Of a stretch of DNA of 43,214 bases, positions 9,302 through 20,373 are shown in pieces (positions within the stretch are counted from its first letter, which is position 1; each line of letters opens with the position of its first letter). Made by a program: the position numbers and the translations under genes. This DNA is from Dissophora ornata. Its lineage: Eukaryota > Mortierellomycota > Mortierellomycetes > Mortierellales > Mortierellaceae. The notes under the pieces are model-generated. The model ran no database searches. It was not told the DNA's origin and saw only the letters and a list, made by a program, of their open reading frames with translations. The stretch is from NCBI GenBank assembly GCA_025201705.1, contig MU616720.1:6109-49322 (forward strand), given 5' to 3'.

Positions 9302-12300
9302 ATGAAATTCGCAAAATACCTCCAGGATGAAGTCGTGCCAGAATGGCGAAAGGCCTATATCAACTACAAACAGTGTAAAAAGTTCCTCAAAGCTATTGAG
9401 CGAGCTCTCGACCAACTCGATGCCGAGGCAGCGGCATCTGAAAACAGCCTTATCCCGGCTCACTTGCTTGGGACGTCCGACTTGGAAGGAAGAGTCATCG
9501 CACCAGAATTGTCGCCACCTCTGCAATACGGCTACCAGGGTCAGAAACCCCCCTTATCCACATCACCACCAGCTGCTCATCCGCAGACCGCTGTTACCTC
9601 AGCAAGTCCAAACACGAATTCTGCAACACCAATTCTCTCAAGAAATCGAGGCCATGCCAGGAACTATTCCACTATAATTATCCCACCACCAACAGTTCCA
9701 GATTCGCCTAATATATCCTTCCCAGACTCTGCATATCCTCGGGGTTCGACGGCTATTGAGGACGATCGACCAGGACTTGGAGAGGCGACTCTATGTGAGA
9801 GCAATGATGGCGCCGTATCAGCCACGGAAAGGGTGCCCGGCGACCCAGTCAAGTCAGACTCGAATGTATCCCAATTTAGCCAAACAGCTCGATCGCAGAG
9901 CTCTCACATCCTGAAGAGTATCTCGAGGCGCTTCACAATTATCAATCCCCCCCAAGCACCGCTTCGAACACGGACAATTCAAGGTAGATCATCAACTGTA
10001 ACCGTTGTTCTTTTTTTCTTTTGCCTCGTGTGACCCTCCCTGCAGTTTGACTAATTTTTGATCACTTGTCTTTGTAGTGGATGAGAACTCGATTGACAAT
10101 GTTCTTGGACAGCTCTTGCCTGAAGAGAAGATCTTCTTTCAGTTTCTTGACTCTCAACTTGAGATGGTTAACAAGTTTTACAGAGGTACAGCACTTCTGC
10201 AGGTTGCATCCACCTTTTTTTTTTTTTTTTTTTTTTTTGGAGAGGGAGGGGAGTTGTTTGCTTGATCTGCATGCAGTGTTGTCACACCATTCACCATCTC
10301 GTTTGTTTATTGACTATCTCTATTTTCTTTTGATTATTCGATGGGAAATCTAGAAAAGGAGCTCGAGGCAGTAACGAAGCTCAAAGTTATCAAGCAACAG
10401 CTCTACGTTGCAAATGAATGGAAGCGACGTTATGACGAAAAAATGGTAAAGAAGAATAAGAAAACAAAAGCAAAGAAAAAAGGCCCAGCGACATATCAAC
10501 CGCTAACATAACCATGATCATGCTACCTGAAATATGTGCAAACACAACGGAACCCTCAATACCTTGATACTCTAAATTTAATTTTTATTCACCTGTTATT
10601 TTGTTGTTCGGATAGGCCAAATCGGCAGCAGAACAGGGATGGTACGTCGCAGAATGGTCAAGAGTCCGAAAGGGCCTGGATAACTTGATGCGCGTCGATA
10701 CTGCCATTACAGAAGACGTGACCATCGCGCCCTCCAAACGATCTTTCCAGCAGCATCAGCGATATCCATCAAACGCAGCCTATAATGCTACAACCTCCTC
10801 CGCAAATGCGACGCTGGACCCCGAGCAAGGTTTACGCAATCGCACTCATCTCCACGCTATGGGTAGCCCACTCTATAGCCCCGACCCGGGTGTTGATGTC
10901 ATGGCCTACCAAGAAGAGATGGTTCTACAAGAAGAAGAACATCGTCGTCAGCGACTGAATCACAAGGTTGCAAGAACAAGGATCAAGGCTGCGCTGTACG
11001 AGTTTTATCGCAGTCTCGAGATGATCAAGAACTATAAGGTGTTGAATCATACGGGATTTGCAAAGATCCTGAAAAAGTTTGACAAGACCGCCGGTTGGAG
11101 AGCCTCAAAGCCCTATTTGAACTCGAAGTTGAAACCGGCGTATTTTATGACCTCGGGGACGATTGAGGATTTGATCAAGGAAACAGAAGATGTGTTTATT
11201 GATACGTTCGAGAAGGGCCATCGGCGGAGGGGTATGGCTAAGCTCCGAATACCGGATTCTAAGAGCCAGGTACGACTGAAACCCTTCAGGAATTATGAAA
11301 TCAAATGCTTTATTTTTGGAGCAGTAATGTTAACGTGCTGGGCACTTGCTGTTTAATTAGACGCACCATCTTACATCGACGAGAATTGGCCTGTATTTGG
11401 GTCTTGCTGCACCCTTGATGGTCCAGGCGTTGATGTCAGCCTTCTCGAGCGAGACAGCCGCAGAGATCCCGTACTGGGACAGTCTGCTGCTCGTCTATGC
11501 GGGACTGTTCCTGACTATCTTGTTCACATGTCTCTTTGGCATCAACATGTACGTCTGGGCAAAGTCGAGGATAAACTACAAGTTCATCTTTGAGTTTGAT
11601 CCTCGAGACAACCTCGATTTTCACGAGTACTTTGAGGTAATGGAAGCATCCATATCATAAACACGATGTCATGCGAGGAATCAGCTGCATATGGATCATT
11701 ATTGACCCTTTTTTATATTTTCCTTTTTACAATAAGCTCCCTATATTTTTTATGCTGCTGTTAACACTGGCCGTATATGTCGATTTCGGATCCAAGCTCA
11801 CTGCTCATGTGGCGACTGCCTACTGGCCATTAATTCTGATGGCAACCACAGCGATCATCTTGTTCTGCCCACTGCCTATCGCGCATTTTACGGCTCGCCG
11901 ATGGTTTATTTCGAGTATTGGACGCATTCTCGCCAGCGGATACTACAGAGTCGAGTTCCGAGACTTCTTCCTGGCGGACGAAATGAACTCGCTCTCGTAC
12001 TCGATCGAGCAGTTTGAATTCGCCATGTGCGCTTATTCTCAACAGTGGGACAATCTAGGTAAGTCTTCCCTTCTCATTGGCTTTCTCGTTTACATGGAAA
12101 ATTGAATGTTTTCCCTTACACGCGCAAATGATTATTTGTTGTATACGTCCAGGAGCCACTTGCTCGACGAGCCACATGTGGATCACACCCTTCGTGACCG
12201 CCCTACCAGCCTGGTTCCGCTTCCTCCAATGTTTACGCCGTTACCGTGACACATTCGAATGGTTCCCTCATCTGCTGAACGCCGGCAAATATTCTGCCAG

Positions 12301-13718
12301 TTTGCTCAACCTTTTCGTCTATTTCTCATACCGTCACTACGGTGGAATGCATCTCAAAGCCGCCTACATTTTCATTTCGTCCCTGACAAGCATCTACACG
12401 TTTACGTGGGATATTTACATGGACTGGGGATTGTTCCGGTTTGGCAAACATGGCGGTGGCGCATATGGACATCCGCTCTTGCGACAGGAGCTGGTTTATT
12501 CGAGGACGTGGGTGTATTATTTGGCGATTATGCTGGATTTTTTGGGGAGGTTCTCGTGGTTGGTGAGGTTGATCCCGATGAATGTGAACACCATGGTGCT
12601 GTCGTTCTCTCTGGCGCTGGTCGAAGTCCTTCGGTGAGTCGTGCTTTCTTCCGTTTCTTCAAATTGATTGTATTGGTTGTATTGGTTGTATTGGTTGCCT
12701 GAGATGGTGAACATGTTTGGTTCGGTGTCTTGAAGGCTGCGATTCTAATGCCTTCCACCTCACAAAAAAAAATCGTACGGTATAAAATAGGCGCTGGCAG
12801 TGGAACTTCTTTCGTCTTGAGAACGAACACCTGAACAACTGCGGTCAGTTCCGAGCCATTAAAGACATCCCACTTCCATTCCATATCCGAGTCGAAGGCG
12901 AAACCGACGAAGATGAAGAAGAAGAGGAAGCCGAGGACAGACGAGATTACGAGCCACGGGAACATGAAGAGCCCGATGCCTACGCTGAAGATCTCTCAAC
13001 CAGCCCATCGCAACGATCAAGCATGGTCCGCCCATCGAGTTCTTATAGCGCCCTCAGCCTCTCTAACCTCGCAAGACCAGGAATGGGGGACGCCAAGGCC
13101 AGTTCGACGCGCAATTCGGTCTACTCAACTTCTTCTCAACCCAACAAACAGCCCAATGCCTTTAGCCGCATGGACATACCTCGGAAATCCTCCAGTCAGA
13201 ACCAGATCTATTACGATGGTGCTGGTACAGGATCTGGTATCCCCGCGTCTGCTTCCCGTCGGAGTCTCCACACCAACCTCAACAACAAGAACGGTAGTCA
13301 ACAATCGATTGCCCGCCCGTTCGGCGTCGCACGCAGCAACTCCTTCGTGGAAAATGCTGTGGCAGAGGCAGGATTTATGGGGGCGCGATTGGATGCCCTG
13401 GAATCGGAGACGACTAACAGCAATAAGTTTTATGATCGACGCGATTTCGATTCCAAGATCATTGATGCGGATACGGGTGGGCTGTGGAGATCGAGGAAGC
13501 GGACTATGACAGGATCTTCGTCGTTGCATGGGCTGCAGACGCTGAGCCTTGGAGGAGGGGTCATCGGTGGTGGTGTGGATGACATGGGTGACGATAGGAG
13601 AGTGAGGTCACAGGTTATTTCGAGGAGGAAGATGAGTATTGGAACGAGGATGAAGAGTGCAATCTTTGGAAAAGGAAGTAGCGAGTCGGATGGGGATGAC
13701 GATGGGGACACGGAGTAA
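9302..13718 (+). CDS. SYG1: SPX-EXS phosphate exporter, XPR1/SYG1 family
   Basis: Eight exons (9302-9983, 10078-10185, 10354-10445, 10616-11269, 11361-11636, 11737-12058, 12153-12633, 12791-13718) give 1180 residues with every junction in frame. The N-terminal SPX domain (residues 1 to about 400, with a long Ser/Pro-rich insertion at about 45-225) starts [20 protein letters not shown]. Tyr22, Lys26 and Lys30 sit at the positions that bind inositol pyrophosphate in SPX proteins, and a second Lys-rich helix ([10 protein letters not shown]) follows. Membrane segments begin at about residue 520, and the EXS domain (about 610-900) has [19 protein letters not shown] and an [18 protein letters not shown] end. 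The family exports phosphate across the plasma or Golgi membrane under SPX control. The last 280 residues are acidic, then Ser-rich and disordered, making the protein longer than yeast Syg1 (902 aa). It is divergent from the PAP2 gene and convergent with the VAP-like gene (151 nt between stops). Confidence 0.96.
10215..10238 (+). repeat. T24 homopolymer in intron 2 of the phosphate exporter
   Basis: An uninterrupted run of 24 T early in an intron (donor 10186, acceptor 10353). It is not the polypyrimidine tract of the acceptor, which is over 110 nt away. Length may be misassembled. Confidence 0.9.
12668..12697 (+). repeat. 9-bp tandem repeat in intron 7 of the phosphate exporter
   Basis: About 3.3 copies of TTGTATTGG. 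Each unit contains a CCAAT box on the minus strand. It lies 35 nt after the exon 7 donor, inside an intron of about 157 nt. Confidence 0.8.
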
Positions 13719-13765
13719 TCTGTACACTTTGACTATATTTCAAGATGATACCATGCATGCAAGAC

Positions 13766-13771
13766 TTTATT
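13766..13771 (-). terminator. Candidate poly(A) signal of the VAP-like gene
   Basis: AATAAA on the minus strand, about 100 nt after the VAP-like stop codon, in the short space between two convergent genes. Confidence 0.35.
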
Positions 13772-13869
13772 CATTTGAGAATGCCAGATAGAGAGTAGGG
13801 AGTGGGGAGTACTGAGCTAGAAATATGCTACTTAAAATGTGAAGAGATCAACCACCTTATTTTTTTTTG

Positions 13870-16399
13870 TTAAACCGCTCCTTCTAATATCTCAAATTGC
13901 CTGTCTTGATGCAGTCTAAGGTCGTTCAGGTCCGCCATGACGTTTGCGACAAAGTACGCGTCTGACCGAACACCATGATTCATAATGGCTGCCCCTGGCC
14001 CCGCGTCTTCCATTTCTTCCACACCTGTGCTGCAACTATCACTGTCGCCATAACTAATCCAACCATCACTATGGGAAGCACCTCTACCGCCGTTTACCAT
14101 CTCCAACACCCGTTCAACCGGCATGAGCATACCGAGTAGCAGGCACACCATCAATGACAACAGCAATACTTGTCTCTTGCTGTACTGTTGAAGGATCTTG
14201 AATTTCACCATCGTCCTCAAGACTTGCTCTTCCGAGAACCCCAACACGGTGAGCAAATACTGGGTCGGCTCAAATCTGGATCCAACAGTCGTGTTCGCAT
14301 TTGTATTTGCGATGCTAGACTCCTCCTTGATCGTCGATGTGATGATCGAGCTGTGGAAATTCGAAGAGATTGAACTCCGTTTCGAAGAGTAGGCCGTTGT
14401 AAGCACAGGACTAGATGGCGCTTGATATTGCTGTTGATTTTGGTACTGATCAAAAGATCTCGAGGTGAAAAGAGTCGGATATGAGCCTGGAGAGGACGTC
14501 GCAGACGAGCAGGTGGACGAACCGCTCGACAACCTTCTGCCGAGTCCGCCGATAGAGATCGTTGGTCTCGTTGACTCTGCGTACTGCCAGCGCTCAAACA
14601 CTTGCTTTCTTGCTGCTCCACCCTGTTGGCCTGGCGACGCACCACCGCCGATGCCACTACGACTCATGTCGTAGGCGTGGAAGGGCGGTGATGAGGCCGC
14701 GGACGATGTGGCGGACGATGAGGACCAGGATCCGGCATCATCCTCTGGATCGCGGAGCGAGAGTGCGGACGTGGCAGTGCAAGGAATATAGCTCTCGTTG
14801 AACCGCTTCGAGTCCAGTGTTTTCCACTGTAAAAAAAACAGAGGATCACACCAAAAAGAAAGTATATCGGCAAACAACGCGGAGGAGGGGGGGAGTTGTC
14901 AGAACAACATATTGGGGACAATGCCGCAGTATGCGTATGAAATCGGCCACCCCTGTCACTAATACTGAGAGTAGTGTCAAACTTACACTGCGAGGATCAA
15001 GCGCTTGTCCTTCCTCTTCCGTCAAGCCAATGGTCTGCAGAAGGAACCTGTCCTGCGGACTGATCCAACTGTCAGATCGCACTATTCGGCGCATCGATCA
15101 AGGGGGTTACACATGGGGTACCCGGAAACAGGGTTAGGTCATTTCACCCAACCTTTCTTTCTTTTGAACTTGCTCAGAAATGCATGCCCGTGCATGAAAA
15201 CAATCATGCATGCTTGAAATCAAAAAAGCGTGCTTGATATCAAAAAAGCCTACCAAAGATCTTGATGGATTCACCCGGTCCCAATACGCCGAGCACGGGC
15301 TTGACTGAATATTTCATTGGTGCATTTGTCTTGAACTTGTACCCGACCGGTACTGGAGCCAAGTTCTTTAGCTTTACCTTGGACACCTGGCCCGGCGAGA
15401 CCCTCGACGCTGTTTTTGTCAAAAAAAAAAAAAGTATGAATTTTTAGTTTCGTTGAATTTTTAGCGACAAGTGGAAAGGGAGACGCGTCTCCAGCAGCCA
15501 ATCAGATTTGCGGATTACGCCCTGGTGCCAACGTTCTTGGTTGTGTACACTTCCGAGGTCACCCATTCTGTATCGTTGTGAAATAAACGTGGAAACGGGG
15601 TTGTCTTATTTTTTTTTCCCTCCTCTTTTTTGTTCTCGTCATAGGCGAAGCAGCGAAGGTCATTCTTCCTTGCCATTTTCTCCGCTTGAACCAATCCCTC
15701 GATCGGATTCTTGAGCGTGTAGAACAGCCATTCATGTATGCACAGGAACGTCGCCTTTTAGGTTGTTTTCGTCTATCCGAACCCTTTTCGCTGTCATGCG
15801 CTTTCCCTTTCTTTTGTGCAAGACAGTCTGTTTATATCTCGATAGGTTGCTCAATATCAAGAGACTACTGGGGTGGACAAATCGATGACATGTCACTCAA
15901 AATGCTCACCCTATCAGTCCTATGAGAGCAACCCAACCGTGCACGATGTTTGGGGTTTTTGTCGGTGCACAAGCCCACGCTCATCCACAAGCAATGCCGC
16001 ACCTTCCCATTCTCCCCTCCTCCAGGGTCATGCAAAAAAAATGAAGGGTCGGCTGAATTTTTTTACTCTTTTCGAACAGTGCGCATTGAATTTTTGTACA
16101 GATGGATGTAAAAAAAAAAAAAAAAAAAAAAAAAAACCGGAGAGAGGCAAGAAAACGAGGGGGTTGTTGGATGGAAAGTGTGGAGAATGAATAGCATTTC
16201 CGTTATAACTTTTCATGCATTGCCCTCTTGTTTCCCAGGATTCTTTGAATAGGGATAGATCAGAGAAGTTTGGAAGATAGGCATATTTTTCGTTGTTACC
16301 TGCGAACTGAAATTGCTGCGGGGATACCCTTACAAGCCCGTTGGATGTAGGGTCAGCGGTGTTTTGGGATTGTTCTGGTTGATGTACAGTTGACGACAT
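13870..16399 (-). CDS. VAMP-associated protein (VAP/SCS2)-like, MSP domain
   Basis: Four exons (16399-16300, 15409-15254, 15081-14987, 14826-13870) give 435 residues in frame. Residues 23 to about 120 form a major-sperm-protein domain: VRVSPQQFQFA, SKVKLKNLAPVPVGYKFKTN, APMKYSVKPVLGVLGPGESI, KIFVRSD, then QDRFLLQTI. The K-T-N-A-P-x-x-Y-x-V-x-P segment is the surface that in VAPs binds FFAT motifs of lipid-transfer proteins at ER contact sites. A Ser-rich linker follows (about 130-300), then one strong membrane segment at about 333-352 (QVLLLSLMVCLLLGML). Unlike standard VAPs, which stop just after the anchor, about 80 residues follow it. Intron 1 is very long for this window (890 nt) and carries a 27-A run. 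The three junctions inside the MSP domain restore the family pattern exactly, so the model is well supported; the first exon's ATG is the only one available. Confidence 0.86.
16110..16136 (-). repeat. A27 homopolymer in intron 1 of the VAP-like gene
   Basis: Run of 27 A on the plus strand (T on the transcribed strand) near the start of an 890-nt intron. It is 163 nt from the donor, so it is not an acceptor tract. A shorter A14 run at 15421-15434 lies just upstream of the acceptor on the coding strand and does serve as its pyrimidine tract. Confidence 0.9.
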
Positions 16400-17518
16400 G
16401 GTTGAGAGGAAAATTTGTGTGTTGAGGGTGTCGAGAAGTCGTCAGTGGAGAGATATATAGAAGGAGTTAGAGTGGGGAGGGGGTATTAATGGTTCGATGA
16501 CTGTTGGCTAAGGAGAGGGAGATGAGTATGTAGACAGCTTTCTTCCGACAAATAACAGCAATAAAAGATCAAAAGGACCAAGCAATCACTTTATATACTT
16601 TTTATTTCTTCATTTCTCTACTCTCACTATCGGAACGGATTTTGCAACCTAAAAAAAAAAAGAGAGGCAGGGAGGGTGCACGGTCGGGATATTCCTCAGT
16701 GTGGCGAGCAGAGAAGTGCAATTCTACACCAGAATGTGTGACAGCAAGTCAAGAGCGAGATACGATCCACGTCCCATCACGACAGGACCACATAGGCGCA
16801 CCTCCATCCGTAGACTCTCCCTGTGTGAAATACTATGGGTCTGCGTACATGACCCATGACATTCGAGTCACTGCCGTAGCAGCACAAATGTGGACACGGA
16901 TAAAGCTCCACGTGGACCTGAACGGGGTCGCCAGCACGGCAATAAAATTTAGGTGAAATGAAGCACATACGATGATTATATCTCCTTCGACACGACACCT
17001 CCCTTTGACTCTTTGTTTTGTTATTTCAGATCAGATCTGATCAATTTTTTTTTTTCTTCTTTAACCCTCTCCATCATAATCACCTTGCTCTTGCAATTCC
17101 ATCTGTGAAGCGAGTTAAACGATTGGAGAGAGACACAATCAGCCTGCACTCTATCCCCTTCACACATGCTTCCTTCCCCTCCCTGGCTTTCTCTCATTCT
17201 TACTACTCTTCCCAGGTCTTCGGATCAAGGGGATTGAAACGGAATGATCATGAAAGACTGTGAGTGGAAGTGAGCGTGGAGGGGAAAGGAGCCTGGCATG
17301 TCCTTGCTGCAGATCACCCTGGATTCGGGACTCTGGTGACTTTTAACCATGGCACTGGATCATCCCATGACCTTTTGGCGATTTGAAGTGAGGGTACATC
17401 ATCCCTTATTATTATCCAATTATCAACGAAAAAGCAGTGTAACGGCATGCAATAAATATGCGATGGTGATGACGATGATGAGCATTGAGTACGAGAGTGA
17501 GGAGGGGGGTTATCGTCT
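16400..17518. other. Intergenic: VAP promoter and PRP4 3' region
   Basis: About 1.1 kb without a supported gene. Frames at 16642-16956 and 17018-17263 lack any family signal. The stretch holds short A/T runs (16650, 17045). Confidence 0.4.
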
Positions 17519-19818
17519 TTAATAGTCGGCATTCTCGGGTGCCCACAGTTTAAAGGTTCTATCGAATCCACTGGAGCCGATGAATCGGCCATCGCTTGAG
17601 ATATCCATTCCGGTGACCTTGCCCGTATGGCCCACCAAACTCTTTTGCAACTTCCAATCGTCCGCACTCCACAACTTGATCGTTCCATCAAAACTGCAAC
17701 TGCCCAGGTACAAGCCACTTTTACTTGGCCGTGTCTGCTCTCCATCCATCTGCATACTTGCATCGGCGTTTTCGTCCTGGATAACAGGGCCTTGGTAGAA
17801 CTTGAGATCCGAAACAAGGCTGGTATGTGCAGGGATCGAGTGAATGGATCGCAACGTCCTCAGATCCCAGATGCGGATCGAGTTATCGGCACTGCCCGTT
17901 GCAATCTGATATCCGTTGGGCGAAAAGTCGATGCCCAGAATATCAGAGACGTGACCCTCCATCGTCAATGCAGATCGTCCTGTCCTCAGATCCCATACTC
18001 TCCCAACGGCATCCAACCCTCCTGTAGCAGCCAAGGACCCGTCGCATTGGAAACCGAGAGCATAGACCTCGCGAGAGTGGCCGCGTTGTGTGAGAATTTC
18101 TGCACCGGCCTCAATATCCCAGAGTCTCCATGTTCCGTCAAATCCCGCACTGCCCAAGAAACGCCCCATAGGATGGAAATCGATGCGTGCCACTCTTGCC
18201 GTATGACCCTTCAACGAGTGAATCGGTGTTTCGCTACGAGGGAAGGAGTTTTCATGTTAGCCCACAATTTTGAAATATAAGACGCTGCACTTCAGAGCCC
18301 TGTCTCAGCAAATTACCTTTCCAATGACCACAGATTGACAATTCCATCTCCTCCGCCAGAGGCGAGGTTCACAGCCCCACGACCCTGAGAGATGCACGCC
18401 CGTGGATGCCACTTCAGTCCTCCAATTTTATCCGTGTGTCCTATCAACAGCCATCGTAGGGAAAAGTCAATACAAAAAAGGACCATACTTCACAATTCAA
18501 TCCCAAATAAAAAATAAACTTGACCATTTGTCACTCGTACCTCTTAGTGAATGGATATGCTTGGACTCGGGTACGCTCCAGATCTTGCACAGACCTCCGA
18601 ACGATCCTGTCGCCAAAAATTTGCTGTCAGGTGAGAAAGCACACTGCGACAGTGGCCTGTCGTCGCCGATCTGAGATGAATAATTTGCATAGATCTACAG
18701 TTGCGGGTATTTGGACAATTAGTTTCTAGCAATATTTACCTGCAACTCAGAATGCAAGGGATAGCATCGGAGCCACCGTTCGTCAAAGTACCTTCAGCTT
18801 CTCAAATTCTTCTGCACGCATAGCTTTAAACACTGCCACAGAAATCGCGTTCTCCCCGCGTTGCCTTGCGATCCTCTGAGCAGCCCTATTATAGAGAGCA
18901 TTGGTGATGGTGATCAGTCTCCAGTATCGCCTCCATGAATTTGAATGATCAGACTGTCGGTTTGATTGATGTAGATGCTCACCTTGGCAATGAATAGCGC
19001 GCAATGTCTCTCCGAGCCTTCAACAAAGTCTCTGTTCCTGGTGTATATACCTCCTCCTACAAAACATAAAACGATACATTAAGTTAGCGATATGACCAGG
19101 AAAAAAGTAAAAGGGTAGGTTATTGACGATCAATTGCTCCTGTTCATACCTCTTCCTCGTCGGATTCGCTTTCTTCTTCTTCGTCCGCCGAAGCCATCTT
19201 TTCATCGCCTCCATCGACAGGCGTATCCTTGGCCATCAATTGCCTTAAACGAGACCTTCGATCCATATTCTATACAAACATCAAGATGAAAAAAGAGGGT
19301 TGGTTTCATCTTTCCTTTGATCCACAGGACCATTCGATTTCCTCGAAGGATGTGTGTAGGCGGCTTACATCTTCGCCAAACAGGCAAACCGGTTCACCCA
19401 TCTCCCGCAACTTCTCCCTGACTTTCTTATCCTCTGTTGGAACAGCCAATGTCCTTGCTCTCTTCTTTCGCTCAAACATCTCCATGATCTCATTATGCTG
19501 ATCCCGTGCCCGTTTCGAAGACTCTGACATCTCAAACTTATCATCCACCTCTATTATGTGAATGAAGATTTGGTGTAAAAGTTAGACAACCAGCAGTCTT
19601 TGAGTATCGCTGTTGTGAGAGAGAGAGACGGGACATGACGCTCTCTTACTCAGTTCGTCCAGCGTTATTCCTCTGGACTGTGAAGAGGAACTGGTGGCTG
19701 ATGTGGCAGGTGAGGAAACAGCAGCAGCAGCGGCTACCTGGCGATTCCTCGCCTCCACAGCCTCGAGGGACCCAAAGTGAATGCGTCCTCCTGCAGGTTT
19801 TCCGTTGGCGCCGTCCAT
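17519..19818 (-). CDS. PRP4: U4/U6 small nuclear ribonucleoprotein PRP4
   Basis: Eight exons (19818-19650, 19550-19369, 19269-19150, 19056-18983, 18885-18792, 18694-18541, 18440-18317, 18233-17519) give 543 residues, close to human PRPF4 (522). PRP4 belongs to the U4/U6 and U4/U6.U5 tri-snRNP of the spliceosome, with PRP3 and the cyclophilin PPIH. The N-terminus has HFGSLE; residues about 90-117 are the splicing-factor motif ([20 protein letters not shown] then LFGED). [13 protein letters not shown] and [15 protein letters not shown] follow, then seven WD40 repeats to the end ([64 protein letters not shown]). The start is the first in-frame ATG; the frame is open but lacks an ATG further up. 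Acceptor 18886 was chosen over an earlier AG at 18931 because it gives the conserved sequence. Confidence 0.95.
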
Positions 19819-19975
19819 TGTCGGTGAATGGTTGCGATTAGTTTCCAAGGGAATGTCGATGGGGCGAGAGGGGAATGTAGAACGAATCTCGAAGGGCGTA
19901 ACTTTACAACAAAAGTGGCTTGGATTTCACTGCATTCGGGCAAATGACCGAGAGCTCTCCATATTGCGCTCCATG

Positions 19976-20083
19976 TTAAGTCCATGCTGCCATCACGACA
20001 ATGTACTCAGCATCGGGTGATGTTTCATCAAGCGCGCGATCAAGAGTGGCACCTGTCGCGTCATCGGGTTTGTCGTTGGACAT
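19976..20083 (-). other. Short open frame, possible small exon or gene remnant
   Basis: An ATG at 20083 opens 35 codons beginning MSNDKPDDATGATLDRALDE and ending at TAA 19976. Composition is protein-like (Asp/Ala/Thr-rich) and unlike the AT-rich surroundings, but there is no known domain. It may be chance or a remnant linked to 20158-20373. Confidence 0.2.
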
Positions 20084-20157
20084 GACAGTCAATAATCGGC
20101 ATTCTTAGCTTGGGGCATAGAGACGAATGCTGCCACTGCTGATTTTTGCAATCACCA

Positions 20158-20373
20158 TTATTCTAGCCCCAGCGATATCTGGCTCTGTGCATTCTTGAAG
20201 GCGCGAGTGGCACTGGTCACAACTTCATCCACCGCCTCGACTCTGGACAAGTCAAGATTCTTTTTCAATATCGCTGCCCATCGCCTTTGTCTTGGCAACA
20301 TGGGATTGCTGAATGTCCTTGATAGTCCCATTCTGGACAAGGCGATCACTCAGGATATTAAATATATTCCACT
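20158..20373 (-). pseudogene. Possible frameshifted exon or gene fragment
   Basis: A clear 3' splice pattern (C8, TTGTCAG) ends at 20374. After it the minus strand reads FNILSDRLVQNGTIKDI and on to AMGSDIEK, where the frame closes at TGA. Shifting by one base in the five-A run at about 20264 continues as NLDLSRVEAVDEVV and TSATRAFKNAQSQISLGLE to the TAA at 20158. The second half has about two-thirds G/C at third positions, as in real genes here. No family is recognised. It could be a decayed gene, a consensus error in the A-run, or chance. Confidence 0.3.

Noticed and set aside
17627..18280. 217-codon plus-strand frame
   Set aside because: Antisense shadow of the PRP4 WD40 exon.
18730..18790. 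Extra PRP4 exon reading [17 protein letters not shown]
   Set aside because: It needs a one-base frame change from the previous exon; skipping it as an intron joins FEKLK to [14 protein letters not shown], which matches the PRP4 family.
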